A stretch of DNA of 38,327 bases from DASQPE01 sp041488455 (GCA_041488455.1 JBGPPG010000018.1:1-38327); one strand, 5' to 3'. Shown: positions 15,505 through 23,753, counted from the first letter of the stretch. The notes: a model not told the origin generated them from the sequence alone. Made by a program: numbers and translations.

Positions 15505-17538
15505 ATGCCTCCGATGCGGCCGACGTCCTGGCTCGGTCTGATAATGATCGGGTACGCCCTGAGCGCGGCAAGCGCCTGCTCGGGCTCACAATACGCGCAG
15601 GGCCCGGCGCCCGAGCCACCTCCGAACCAGTCCGACGATCCGCCGGGCCGGGTCGGTCGCCTAAGCTACATCGAGGGACCGGTTTCCTTCTTGGCCGCCA
15701 GCGCCGACAGCTGGGCGGTAGCGGAGCCGAACCGTCCCGTCACGACGGGCGACCGGCTCTGGGCCGACACGGCCGCGCGGGCGGAAATCGAGATCGGATC
15801 CAACGCCCTCCGGGCCGCAGGCCCGACCGAGGTAGACGTCGTCCGCCTCACCGATCATTGGCTCCAGGTCCGGGTTCCGCAGGGCACCGTCAACGAGCGG
15901 GTGAAAGTGCTCGGGCCTGATCAGGATTACGAGATCGACGCAACGAACGCTGCAGTCTCGCTTACGCAGCCCGGGGAGTACCGAATTGATGTGTCGCCCG
16001 ATGGCGCGACGACGACGGTCACGGTCTGGTCCGGGCAGGCGCAGGTCACCGCGGCCGGCTCGTCCTTCCCGGTCGAGCCGCGTCAGGTCGCCACGATCCG
16101 CGGCGACAGCTCGCTCACCTACGACCTGACCGACGTGGGGGCGCCCGGCGATTTCGACCGCTGGGCTCTTGACCGTGACGCGCGGGAGGACAAGGCGAGC
16201 CCCGCCCTCCGATACGTCTCCCAGGACATGCCCGGAGCAGCGGACCTCGACCCCAACGGCACCTGGGACACAGAGCCCGATTACGGACCCGTCTGGTATC
16301 CGACGGTGGTCGAGGCCGGCTGGGCGCCGTATCGTCACGGGCACTGGGTGTGGGTAGGTCGCTGGGGCTGGACCTGGGTGGACGACGCGCCCTGGGGCTT
16401 CGCGCCCTACCACTACGGGCGCTGGGCGCTTGTGCGGGGACGGTGGGGATGGTGCCCGGGCCGCGCCATCGCCGAGCCCGTGTTCGCACCGGCGCTGGTC
16501 GTCTTCGTGGGCGGGCCCACGTGGCACCCGGGCCCGGAGTTCGGGCCGGGTGGGGGCGTAGCCTGGTTCCCCCTTGCCCCGGGGGAGCCGTACTACCCGA
16601 CGTACGCCACCGATGTCGCGTACCGCCGGCGGATCAACGTCGTGAACGTCACCAATATCACGATCGTGAACAATGTGACGGTGGTGAACTACCGCAACCG
16701 CGCGTTGCCGGGCGCGGTCACCGCGGTGCCCTCACGGGTGTTCGTCGGGGCGCTGCCGGTTCGCCGCGCGGTAGTACCGGTGGCGGAGCGGGACCTGGCT
16801 TCGGCGCGAGTGGTAGTCGGCGCCCCGGTCGTTCCCACCTACGCCAGCTTTGGCGCCGGGGTGCCGGGCCGTCGCGCGCCTCTGCCCCCCACCAGGCTCG
16901 CCGCCCGCCCCGCAGTCGCGACACATGCGCCTCCGCCGGCACCGGTCCCGTTCGCAGTGCAGCAACGGGCGCTGGAGACCAACGGCGGCAGGCCGCTCAC
17001 GCGGGGAGAGCTGGCAAACCTGCGCCCTGCGAGCCCGGCCGCCCGCCCTGCCGGCCCCCCCATTCGCTCGGCCGAGGCCGTAGGTCCGGGCGCTCGCCCT
17101 CTGACGCCGGCGCGGCCCAGCCTTCCGGTCACGCCGCAGCCCGCGACGACGGTATTCGCACCCAGGTCGCCGACGACCGGGGTAACGTCAGCTCCGGCTC
17201 CGCGGCCCGTCGGCCCGGCGGCGGCGGCGGCGACTCCGAGCCCGGTTGCGCCCCGGTCCCCGCCACCGTCCCTGCAGCGGTCATACGAGACCGAGCGTGC
17301 GACGGAAGAAGCCCGTCATCGGGAAGAATTCGCCAAGCCGCCGGCCGGCGAATCGCCCGCTGCCTTGTCCCAGCGGCAGGAGGCGGAGCATCAGGAGCTG
17401 GACGACCGGTACGAGCGGGCGCGGACGAGCGGAGCGTCCACCCTGCCGCCGCCGCCGAAGGCGGCGACTAGGGCGCCGCGGGAACCGGCGTCGAAGGCCC
17501 CACCCAAGGCGCCGACCCGCGAGCGGGAACGCCAGTAA
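15505..17538 (+). CDS. FecR-domain / DUF6600 lipoprotein with Pro-rich tail
   Basis: 677 residues. ATG 15505 has GGAGCGG upstream and gives a signal peptide ending SASAC (lipobox). Residues about 45-215 resemble a FecR domain (GRVGRLSYIEGPVSFL, PVTTGDRLWADTAARAEIEIG, VTVWSGQAQV). Residues about 245-330 form a Trp/Gly-rich DUF6600-type module with YGPVWYP, HGHWVWVGRWGWTWVDD and YHYGRWALVRGRWGWCPG. An Asn/Val-rich strand-like stretch (VNVTNITIVNNVTVVN) follows. From about 400 on it is Pro/Ala/Arg-rich low complexity, ending in a charged helical part (TERATEEARHREEFAKP). This build is common in uncharacterised envelope proteins; the role is unknown, perhaps structural. Its last 71 bases overlap the Kelch gene on the other strand. 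Confidence 0.85.
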   Translation: MPPMRPTSWLGLIMIGYALSAASACSGSQYAQGPAPEPPPNQSDDPPGRVGRLSYIEGPVSFLAASADSWAVAEPNRPVTTGDRLWADTAARAEIEIGSNALRAAGPTEVDVVRLTDHWLQVRVPQGTVNERVKVLGPDQDYEIDATNAAVSLTQPGEYRIDVSPDGATTTVTVWSGQAQVTAAGSSFPVEPRQVATIRGDSSLTYDLTDVGAPGDFDRWALDRDAREDKASPALRYVSQDMPGAADLDPNGTWDTEPDYGPVWYPTVVEAGWAPYRHGHWVWVGRWGWTWVDDAPWGFAPYHYGRWALVRGRWGWCPGRAIAEPVFAPALVVFVGGPTWHPGPEFGPGGGVAWFPLAPGEPYYPTYATDVAYRRRINVVNVTNITIVNNVTVVNYRNRALPGAVTAVPSRVFVGALPVRRAVVPVAERDLASARVVVGAPVVPTYASFGAGVPGRRAPLPPTRLAARPAVATHAPPPAPVPFAVQQRALETNGGRPLTRGELANLRPASPAARPAGPPIRSAEAVGPGARPLTPARPSLPVTPQPATTVFAPRSPTTGVTSAPAPRPVGPAAAAATPSPVAPRSPPPSLQRSYETERATEEARHREEFAKPPAGESPAALSQRQEAEHQELDDRYERARTSGASTLPPPPKAATRAPREPASKAPPKAPTRERERQ

Positions 17539-18493
17539 GCGCCGTCTCAGCGGGCGGAGTGAAGACTTCCACCGCGTCGGTCTGAGCGAAGCCCGCACGC
17601 GGTCCGCCGCCGATGACGTAGATCCGGCCCCCGGTCGCGGCCGCGGCCAGCCCGTGCCGGCGGGTCGGAAGCGCGGGAGCCCGACTCCACGCGCCGGCGC
17701 GGACGTCATACACTTCGTGCTCGCCGAAAGCCCGCCAACGGGTCTCCCCGCCGAACGTGTGGATCCGATCGTCCAGCACGGCCGCGGCGAGCCCGCCCCG
17801 GGCTGTCGGCATGCGGGCGAGCGCGGCCCACGTGTCGGTCACCGGATCGTATATCTCGAGGCGATCGAAGTTGCGACTCGGATCCAGCGGTCGGCCGCCG
17901 ATGGCGAACACCTTGCCGTCCACCACCGCCGCCGCGAGGTGGTCCCCCGGGGTGGGCACGGGCGCGCCGTGTCTCCAGCGATCCGTGCCGGGGTCGTAGA
18001 TCGCGATTGAATCGGGCAGGCCCCCCGGCCCCATCCCGCCGATGACGATGATCCGTCCTTCCGTCGCGACGGCGGCGCTGGCCCCCCTGGGCTCGGGAAG
18101 CGGAGCCCGTGGAAGCCACCGGTCGGCCGCCTCGTCGTAGACCCACACCGTCGAAACCGGATCGAAGCTGCGCGGCCCCAGTCCTCCGATCGCGTAGAGC
18201 GAATCGTTGAGGACCGAAAGCGGCATGTGGTGGCGCCCCTCGGGAAGGTCGGCGACGCGGTCCCAGCGGCCTGAGACCGGGTCGAGCCGGTAAACGGCGG
18301 CGCTCACGGTCCTGCCCGCCCGGATGCCGCCGGCGACGAAGATCCGGCCCCTCAGCACGGCTGCCTGGAGCTCCTGGATGGGCTCCGGAAGCGACGGGCC
18401 GCGGGTCCACCCTTCCCTGAACCGCGGGGCACCGGATCCGCAGCCGACCGTGGCGGACAGCACGAGCGTGGCCAGCGCCCACCGAGCAGGCAT
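17468..18493 (-). CDS. Kelch-repeat lipoprotein
   Basis: 341 residues from the ATG at 18493, chosen because it puts a lipoprotein signal (ending ATVGC) at the N-terminus; in-frame starts further upstream would bury it. The mature protein consists of about six Kelch blades, each with a GG doublet and a following Tyr/Trp pair, such as RIFVAGG...YRLDPVSGRW, SLYAIGG...VYDEAADRW, RIIVIGG...IYDPGTDRW and KVFAIGG...IYDPVTDTW. This predicts a six-bladed beta-propeller on the membrane surface. Bacterial Kelch propellers serve as binding platforms or, in some families, as sialate mutarotases; nothing nearby indicates sialic acid use. The ribosome-binding site is weak. The gene converges on the FecR/DUF6600 gene with a 71-base overlap. 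Confidence 0.87.
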   Translation of the reverse strand: MPARWALATLVLSATVGCGSGAPRFREGWTRGPSLPEPIQELQAAVLRGRIFVAGGIRAGRTVSAAVYRLDPVSGRWDRVADLPEGRHHMPLSVLNDSLYAIGGLGPRSFDPVSTVWVYDEAADRWLPRAPLPEPRGASAAVATEGRIIVIGGMGPGGLPDSIAIYDPGTDRWRHGAPVPTPGDHLAAAVVDGKVFAIGGRPLDPSRNFDRLEIYDPVTDTWAALARMPTARGGLAAAVLDDRIHTFGGETRWRAFGEHEVYDVRAGAWSRAPALPTRRHGLAAAATGGRIYVIGGGPRAGFAQTDAVEVFTPPAETALTGVPARGSAPWVGPSTPVPAAP

Positions 18494-18715
18494 CCTACAG
18501 GATTGAACGACGGAATCGTCGGCGAGGGAGCCGAAGCCGACGATCCTGGCCGCCGAGCGGCTTATCCTCGCGAAACGGACCACCCCGTCCTCCAAATTCA
18601 TCTCACCGCCCCGCTTCAGCTTACGCAACCCACACAGCTTCGTCTCCGTCCTCCTCGCGGTGGAACGTCGCTTGCCCTCTCATTCGGCGACTCCCGCTCC
18701 ACGGAGGATGAGGAT

Positions 18716-18961
18716 ATGCGACACGAAAGCAAGCGCTCGGACCGGGCTTCGCGACTGTACGAGGAAGCCCGCGACGAGCTGTTCAGCCACATGCTCAAGA
18801 GCCGGATATCGGATGCCGAGCCCGCCCGACAGCGCGCGTGGCTCGCGGAAACGCTCGGATATCTGCGGCACCGGTACAACGGGCTCCCTGACACCCGGCT
18901 CCGGCATCTCGCGGAGGCCGCCGAGCGGTTTCTCCGCATGCAGGCTGGCGCGCCGGTGTAG
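18716..18961 (+). CDS. Small helical hypothetical protein, 81 aa
   Basis: ATG 18716 is preceded by GGAGGATGAGGAT. The 81 residues are charged and helical (ASRLYEEARDELFSHMLKSR, RLRHLAEAAERFLRMQ), without a signal peptide or membrane segment. I do not recognise the family. It starts the plus-strand run that continues 49 bases later with the Rieske protein, and could be an assembly or regulatory factor for that complex, but this is only position. Confidence 0.6.
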   Translation: MRHESKRSDRASRLYEEARDELFSHMLKSRISDAEPARQRAWLAETLGYLRHRYNGLPDTRLRHLAEAAERFLRMQAGAPV

Positions 18962-19010
18962 GCGCCGGCCGTCCGCTTCCCCACCTTCTCTTCCCGCCGT
19001 AAGTTGCCGC

Positions 19011-19550
19011 ATGGATGTCGTCAGCCGCGGCAACTCCCCACCCGAGGCGCCCCACCCCGCCGATTCCGCTGAGGTCCTTAAGCGGCGCCGGTTCCTGTCC
19101 CGGATCTCGATCGCGCTCTCGGCGGCCGCGGCCGCCGTGGTGGGAGTGCCCGTCGTCGGCTTTCTCTTCGCGCCGCTCACCCGGAAGCCCCCGGCCCAAT
19201 GGAAGCCGGTCGGCCCGGTGGACGAGTTCAAGGTCGGGGAGACGGTCAGCGTAAACTTCGAGGACGCGGCAGCCCTGCCATGGTCGGGCGTGAGCGCGCG
19301 CAGTGCCGCATGGCTTCGCCGCGACGACGAGAGCAGTTTCACCGCCTTCGCGGTGAACTGCACCCATCTCGGCTGCCCCGTGCAGTGGTTCCCCGACCCC
19401 AAGCTCTTTCTGTGCCCATGTCACGGCGGCGTGTACAACGCCGACGGCAGCGTCGCCGCCGGCCCTCCTCCCAAGCCCCTGCCCCGCTACCCCGTACGAG
19501 TGCGGGCCGGGACAGTGGAGATTCTGACGGGCCCCATCCCGCTCGGATGA
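19011..19550 (+). CDS. Rieske [2Fe-2S] protein of a cytochrome bc complex
   Basis: 179 residues. The N-terminus has an Arg-rich motif (KRRRFLSR, 24-31) before a hydrophobic segment (33-55), fitting a Tat-exported, membrane-anchored Rieske protein. The cluster ligands are in box 1 CTHLGC (C117, H119) and box 2 CPCHGG (C135, H138), with the disulfide cysteines C122 and C137. It would take electrons from quinol at the cytochrome b Qo site and hand them to the cytochrome c domain. The next gene starts 7 bases after its stop and encodes the cytochrome b/c partner, so the two form an operon. The start at 19011 lacks a strong ribosome-binding site. Confidence 0.95.
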   Translation: MDVVSRGNSPPEAPHPADSAEVLKRRRFLSRISIALSAAAAAVVGVPVVGFLFAPLTRKPPAQWKPVGPVDEFKVGETVSVNFEDAAALPWSGVSARSAAWLRRDDESSFTAFAVNCTHLGCPVQWFPDPKLFLCPCHGGVYNADGSVAAGPPPKPLPRYPVRVRAGTVEILTGPIPLG

Positions 19551-19557
19551 CTCCGGC

Positions 19558-20940
19558 GTGATCAAGCAACTCCTCGTCACCCTGGACGACCGGACGGGCC
19601 TCCTCACCTGGTGCCGGGGTGTGCTGGAGCATCCGGTCCCCCCGCGCACCGGATGGTGGTACGCCTTCGGCAGCGCCACGTTCCTCGCGTTCATGCTCCA
19701 GGTGATAACCGGGATCGCGCTGGCGACGGCGTACGTACCCTCGGCGAGCGACGCGTACGCCAGCCTCCGGTTCATCACCGAGCAGGCGCTGATGGGCCGG
19801 TTCCTGCGGGGCATGCACTACTTCGGCGCATCGGCGATGGTGGTGCTGATCGGCGTCCACGTGGCCCGGGTGTATCTGATGGGAGCGTTCAAGTTCCCGC
19901 GCGAGCTCAACTGGCTCACCGGCGCGCTGCTCCTCCTGCTCACCCTGGCGCTCGCGTTCACCGGCCAGCTGCTTCGCTGGGACCAGACGGCCGTATGGTC
20001 GGTCATCGTCGCCGCCGCGCAGGCAGGGCGTATGCCGGTGGTCGGACAGGACCTCGCGCGCTTTCTCCTCGCGGGTGACACGGTGGGCGGCGCCACGCTG
20101 AGCCGCTTCTTCGCGTTCCACGTGTTCTTCATCCCGGCACTCGTCTTCCTTCTGGTTGGCCTGCACCTCATGCTGGTGCTGCGGCACGGCATCTCGGAGC
20201 GGCCCACGGTCGGCGACCCGGTGGACAAGGCGACATACCGGGCCAAGTATGACGCGCTCCTCAAGCGCGAGGGCGTGCCCTTCTGGCCCGACGCCGCCTG
20301 GCGCGACGTTGCGTTCGGGGCCGCCGTGGTGGCCGTCGTTGCGGTGCTCGCGCTCACGGTGGGCCCGCCGGAGCTCGGCAAGCAACCCGACCCGAGCATC
20401 CTGGAGGCGTACCCGCGCCCGGACTGGTACTTCCTCTGGTACTTCGCGGTGCTCGCGCTGACACCGACGAACCTCGAGACCGTAGTGATCGTGCTCGGCC
20501 CGCTCATCTTCGGCGCGATCCTGCTCTTCGTTCCGTTCTTCAATACCGGGGAGCGGAGTGTCCGGCGTCGCCCCTGGGCCGCGCTCGTCGTGCTGCTGAT
20601 CGTGAGCACGATCGGCCTGTTCTGGGTCGCGGGGGAGCGTGCCCCCTGGTCGCCCGATTTCGCGGCCAAGCCGTTAGCGGCCGCCGTCGTCCGGGACACG
20701 ACGCCGGAGGTGGTCGAGGGCGCGCGGCTATTCTACGCCAAGGGGTGTGAGTTCTGCCACGCGATCGGCGGCCAAGGCGGCGCGCGCGGGCCGGACCTGA
20801 CCCTGGTGGCGACGCGCATGTCGCCGCTGGAGATAGTCGGACGGATCACGAACGGCGGACCCAACATGCCGGCGTTCACAAGCACCCTCACGCCGGCGGA
20901 GATTCAGGCGATCGTCGGCTTTCTCACCACACGCAAGTAG
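19558..20940 (+). CDS. Fused cytochrome b / cytochrome c subunit of a bc complex
   Basis: 460 residues from a GTG start 7 bases behind the Rieske gene. Residues about 30-210 are the four-helix haem-binding half, with His pairs H87/H101 and H188/H203; the 14-residue gap in the second pair is of the b6 (cyanobacterial/Firmicute) type. Residues about 250-355 are a subunit-IV-like part with a PDWYF motif (288-292), the quinol-site 'PEWY' region. A C-terminal cytochrome c domain carries CEFCH (397-401) and a candidate Met437 in NMPAF. With the Rieske protein it makes a minimal two-gene quinol:cytochrome c oxidoreductase. In Bacillus the same parts are spread over three genes, with cytochrome c fused only to the subunit-IV part. 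Confidence 0.95.
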   Translation: MIKQLLVTLDDRTGLLTWCRGVLEHPVPPRTGWWYAFGSATFLAFMLQVITGIALATAYVPSASDAYASLRFITEQALMGRFLRGMHYFGASAMVVLIGVHVARVYLMGAFKFPRELNWLTGALLLLLTLALAFTGQLLRWDQTAVWSVIVAAAQAGRMPVVGQDLARFLLAGDTVGGATLSRFFAFHVFFIPALVFLLVGLHLMLVLRHGISERPTVGDPVDKATYRAKYDALLKREGVPFWPDAAWRDVAFGAAVVAVVAVLALTVGPPELGKQPDPSILEAYPRPDWYFLWYFAVLALTPTNLETVVIVLGPLIFGAILLFVPFFNTGERSVRRRPWAALVVLLIVSTIGLFWVAGERAPWSPDFAAKPLAAAVVRDTTPEVVEGARLFYAKGCEFCHAIGGQGGARGPDLTLVATRMSPLEIVGRITNGGPNMPAFTSTLTPAEIQAIVGFLTTRK

Positions 20941-20968
20941 GGCCCGCACGGGGCCCTGGAGCCATCGA

Positions 20969-22360
20969 ATGAGCTATCCCACAATGCTGCCCGATCCGAC
21001 CTTCTACCCGTCCCCCCGCCTCGCAGCCGGCGGGCCGGCGGAGAAGCTTGCCTACGTAGTGACCATCAGCCCGGGCGACGTCCGGCCCGATGCGCTGGTG
21101 GTGGTCGATGTGGACCCGCAGTCGGGGAGCTACGGGACGGTCGTCGGGCGAGTGGACATGCCGAACCGGGGTGACGAGCTGCACCACTTCGGCTGGAACG
21201 CATGCAGCTCAGCGCTCTGCCCCTCCAATCCGCATCCGCACATCGAGCGGCGGTTTCTCGTCGTGCCAGGGCTCCGCTCGTCCCGGATATACATCCTGGA
21301 CACCAAGCCCGACCCCCGGAAGCCGAAGCTCGTGAAGGTGATCGAGCCGGCAGAGGTCGCGAAGAAGGGTGGATACTCCCGGCCCCACACGGTGCACTGC
21401 GGGCCCGAAGGGATCTACATGAGCGCGCTCGGGTCGCCCGAGGGCAAGGGCCCCGGCGGCGTCTTCCTGCTCGACCACAACACGTTCGACGTGATCGGTC
21501 CCTGGGAGAAGGACCGTGGACCGCAGTACCTGGCCTATGACGCGTGGTGGCACCTGACGCAGGACACGATGGTGACGAGCGAGTGGGGCACGCCCGACAT
21601 GGTGGAGAACGGGCTCGTGCCCGAGCTGCTGCTCGGCAAGAAGTACGGCCGGCAGATCCACTTCTGGGACCTCCGCCGGGGAAAGCACCTCCAGGCCCTG
21701 CCCGTGGGGGAGGACGACCAGATCGTGCTCGAGCTCCGGCCCGCGCACGACCCGACGAAGTCGTACGGCTTCGTGGGTGTGGTCGTGAGCGTCAAGGATC
21801 TCTCCAGCTCGATCTGGCTCTGGCACAAGGCCGGCGGCAAGTGGGCGCTCGAGAAGGTGATCGAGATCCCCGCCGAGCCGGCGGACCCGAGCCTGCTGCC
21901 GCCTGCGCTCCAGCCGTTCAAGGCAGTGCCGCCCCTAGTGAGCGACATCGACCTCTCCGTGGATGACCGCTTCCTCTATGTCTCTTGCTGGGGCACGGGT
22001 GAGATGCGGCAGTACGACGTGTCGGATCCGTTCCACCCACGGCAAACGGGCAGCGTGCATCTCGGCGGGATCGTGCGCCACGCCCCCCACCCGCGCTCGG
22101 GGCCGCTCAACGGCGGGCCGCAGATGGTCGAGGTGAGCCGCGACGGGCGGCGGATCTATTTCACCAACTCCCTGTACAGCCCGTGGGACGCGCAGTTCTA
22201 TCCCGAAGGCATCCGCGGCTGGATGGCGAAGCTGGACGTGGGCCCGAACGGCGGGATCACGCCGGACCCCAAGTTCTTCCTGGAGTTCGAGGGAGAGCGT
22301 CCGCACCAGGTGCGGCTCCAGGGCGGCGACGCGTCGTCCGACTCGTACTGCTTTGCGTGA
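20969..22360 (+). CDS. mtoX: Selenium-binding protein / methanethiol oxidase (SBP56 family)
   Basis: 463 residues, the full length of the SBP56 (SELENBP1/MtoX) family. Recognisable blocks are LAYVVTISPG, DELHHFGWNACSSALC (C79, C84 near the family's conserved cysteine site), YSRPHTVHCGPEGIYMSALG, SEWGTPDMVENG, GRQIHFWDLR, SDIDLSVDDRFLYVSCWGTGEMRQYD and FTNSLYSPWD. Characterised bacterial members are copper-dependent oxidases turning methanethiol into formaldehyde, sulfide and hydrogen peroxide. I see no signal peptide, whereas some characterised MtoX are exported. It starts 28 bases after the cytochrome bc gene with GGAG 7 bases upstream, so it likely shares that transcript. The gene symbol reflects the family; the activity is unproven here. 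Confidence 0.93.
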   Translation: MSYPTMLPDPTFYPSPRLAAGGPAEKLAYVVTISPGDVRPDALVVVDVDPQSGSYGTVVGRVDMPNRGDELHHFGWNACSSALCPSNPHPHIERRFLVVPGLRSSRIYILDTKPDPRKPKLVKVIEPAEVAKKGGYSRPHTVHCGPEGIYMSALGSPEGKGPGGVFLLDHNTFDVIGPWEKDRGPQYLAYDAWWHLTQDTMVTSEWGTPDMVENGLVPELLLGKKYGRQIHFWDLRRGKHLQALPVGEDDQIVLELRPAHDPTKSYGFVGVVVSVKDLSSSIWLWHKAGGKWALEKVIEIPAEPADPSLLPPALQPFKAVPPLVSDIDLSVDDRFLYVSCWGTGEMRQYDVSDPFHPRQTGSVHLGGIVRHAPHPRSGPLNGGPQMVEVSRDGRRIYFTNSLYSPWDAQFYPEGIRGWMAKLDVGPNGGITPDPKFFLEFEGERPHQVRLQGGDASSDSYCFA

Positions 22361-22965
22361 GTCCCGCCGGCGTCTGGTCGGCCGCGACACTGGGAGCGTT
22401 CCACGGGCTGAACCCCGCCATGGGCTGGCTGTTCGCTCTGGCCCTCGGGCTGCAGGAGCACCGCCGGTCGGCGGTGCTCGCGGCACTCGTCCCTATCGCG
22501 ATCGGCCACGCCGCATCGGTGGCGCTCGTCGGAGTCCTGCTGGAGGGCGCGGGTGTCGCGGTCTCGCCGCGGAGCCTGCGCTTCACGGCCGCCGCCGTAC
22601 TGATCGGCTTCGGGCTCTTCCGGCTCGCGCGGCCGTACGCGCATGCCCGCTGGGTGGGGATGCGGGTCGGCTTCCGTGATCTGGTGGTCTGGTCGTTCCT
22701 GATGGCCTCGGCGCACGGCGCCGGGCTCATGCTCGCCCCGGTGTTCCTCGGTCTTCCCGGCCCGGCGGGCCACGTTCACGCGGCCGGCGGGCTCATCGTT
22801 CTCGCGGTGCACACGGGCGCGATGCTCCTCGTCATGGGCGCCGTCGCGCTCGCGATCTACCAGACGCTGGGGCTAGAGCTCCTGCGCCGGGCCTGGGTCA
22901 ATCTCGATCTGATCTGGGCGGTCGCGCTCATCGCGGTGGGTGCGGCGATGCTCGTCGCCGGCTGA
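22357..22965 (+). CDS. Multi-pass membrane protein coupled to the SBP56 gene
   Basis: 202 residues with about six hydrophobic segments. The GTG start shares bases with the stop of the SBP56 gene (GTGA), which implies translational coupling. Notable sequence is GAFHGLNPAMGWLFALALGLQ at residues about 10-30 and GHAASVALVG soon after, then SAHGAGLMLAP and HVHAAGG, so His residues recur within membrane segments. The spacing recalls NicO/RcnA-type metal transporters (GxxHGxxPG..., then GH), but I cannot claim membership. Given the coupling, supply of a metal to the oxidase or export of a product such as sulfide is plausible; both are inference. Confidence 0.8.
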   Translation: MSPAGVWSAATLGAFHGLNPAMGWLFALALGLQEHRRSAVLAALVPIAIGHAASVALVGVLLEGAGVAVSPRSLRFTAAAVLIGFGLFRLARPYAHARWVGMRVGFRDLVVWSFLMASAHGAGLMLAPVFLGLPGPAGHVHAAGGLIVLAVHTGAMLLVMGAVALAIYQTLGLELLRRAWVNLDLIWAVALIAVGAAMLVAG

Positions 22966-22993
22966 CGCGCTCGCCGGGAGGCGGATCCCGCGG

Positions 22994-22999
22994 TATCAT
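22994..22999 (+). promoter_or_regulatory. Possible -10 box (TATCAT)
   Basis: TATCAT differs from the -10 consensus by one base and lies 46 bases before the start of the next gene. No matching -35 sequence is visible, so this is a weak call. Confidence 0.2.
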
Positions 23000-23045
23000 C
23001 TCCGGCACCCTGTCCCATCGCCGTCATCTTCCCCTGGAGGGCGTC

Positions 23046-23606
23046 ATGGTGACCATCGGCTCCCTGTGGCTGCCGATTCTCGTCTCAGCGGTCCTCGTGT
23101 TCATCGTCAGCAGCATCCTCCACATGGTCCTCAAGTACCACGCGCGGGACTACACCAAGCTCCCGAACGAAGACGCCGTGCGGGCGGCGATCCGGAGCGG
23201 CAACCCGGAGCCGCGCATGTATGTCATCCCCTACATGGCGGACTACAAGGAGCTCAAGACACCGGAGATGCAGCAGAAATTCGTCGAGGGACCCGTCGTG
23301 ACTCTGACCATCAAGAAGTCGGGCACCTATGCCATGGGTCCCAGCCTCGCGCAGTGGTTCGTATTCTCCCTCGTGATCGCGCTCTTCGCCGCGTACATCG
23401 CGTCGCGAACGGTCCAGGCGGGCACGGACTACCTCCACGTCTTCCGGGTCGTCGGCACTGTGGCGTTCCTGGGATATGCCGGCGGCGCGATTCCGCCGTC
23501 CATCTGGATGGGCAAGCCGTGGTCGATCACGGTCAAGGACGTGTTCGACGGACTGATTTACGGCCTGGTCACGGCCGGCGCGTTCGGCTGGCTGTGGCCG
23601 CGCTAG
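23046..23606 (+). CDS. Hypothetical membrane protein, 186 aa
   Basis: ATG 23046 follows GGAGGG at good distance. A first membrane helix (about 6-27, ending SSILHMVLKYH) is followed by a soluble loop of some 60 residues (KLPNEDAVRAAIRSG, MYVIPYMADYKEL, VEGPVVTLTIKKSG) and three more helices (about 100-118, 130-150, 165-185). The sequence around MADYKELKTPEMQQKF is well formed and looks conserved. I do not recognise a named family. It follows the bc/SBP56 run by 80 bases on the same strand, with a possible promoter of its own. Confidence 0.75.
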   Translation: MVTIGSLWLPILVSAVLVFIVSSILHMVLKYHARDYTKLPNEDAVRAAIRSGNPEPRMYVIPYMADYKELKTPEMQQKFVEGPVVTLTIKKSGTYAMGPSLAQWFVFSLVIALFAAYIASRTVQAGTDYLHVFRVVGTVAFLGYAGGAIPPSIWMGKPWSITVKDVFDGLIYGLVTAGAFGWLWPR

Positions 23607-23660
23607 CGTGCTCCGCGGGTCACGTTTGTGTAGGAGGACGGTGACAAGAATGCATCCGGG

Positions 23661-23689
23661 TTGACAGGCGCATCCTGGTCTCCTAAGGT
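23661..23689 (+). promoter_or_regulatory. Promoter upstream of the HAD gene
   Basis: A perfect TTGACA (23661-23666) is followed after 17 bases by TAAGGT (23684-23689), which keeps the key A at position 2 and T at position 6 of a -10 box. Transcription would start near 23696, about 87 bases before the HAD start codon, and the leader contains the hairpin described next. Confidence 0.4.
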
Positions 23690-23705
23690 GCGCGCATGAT
23701 CGAGT

Positions 23706-23753
23706 GCCGGCGCCCCCGTCCGGAGCTGTTCGCGGCGGGGGCGTCGGCTTTTT
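23706..23753 (+). terminator. Terminator-like hairpin in the HAD leader
   Basis: A 13-base-pair stem (23706-23718 with 23736-23748, one G-U pair) closes a 17-base loop, and five Ts (23749-23753) follow directly. This is the form of an intrinsic terminator. It lies 99 bases after the stop of the upstream membrane-protein gene, but also downstream of a promoter-like TTGACA element and 29 bases before the HAD start. It may end the upstream transcript, act as an attenuator, or end a small RNA of about 58 bases. Confidence 0.6.

Noticed and set aside
23641..23664. Tiny frame of seven codons after AGGAGG
   Set aside because: Considered as a leader peptide for the hairpin downstream, but it ends before the putative transcription start and has no run of regulatory codons.
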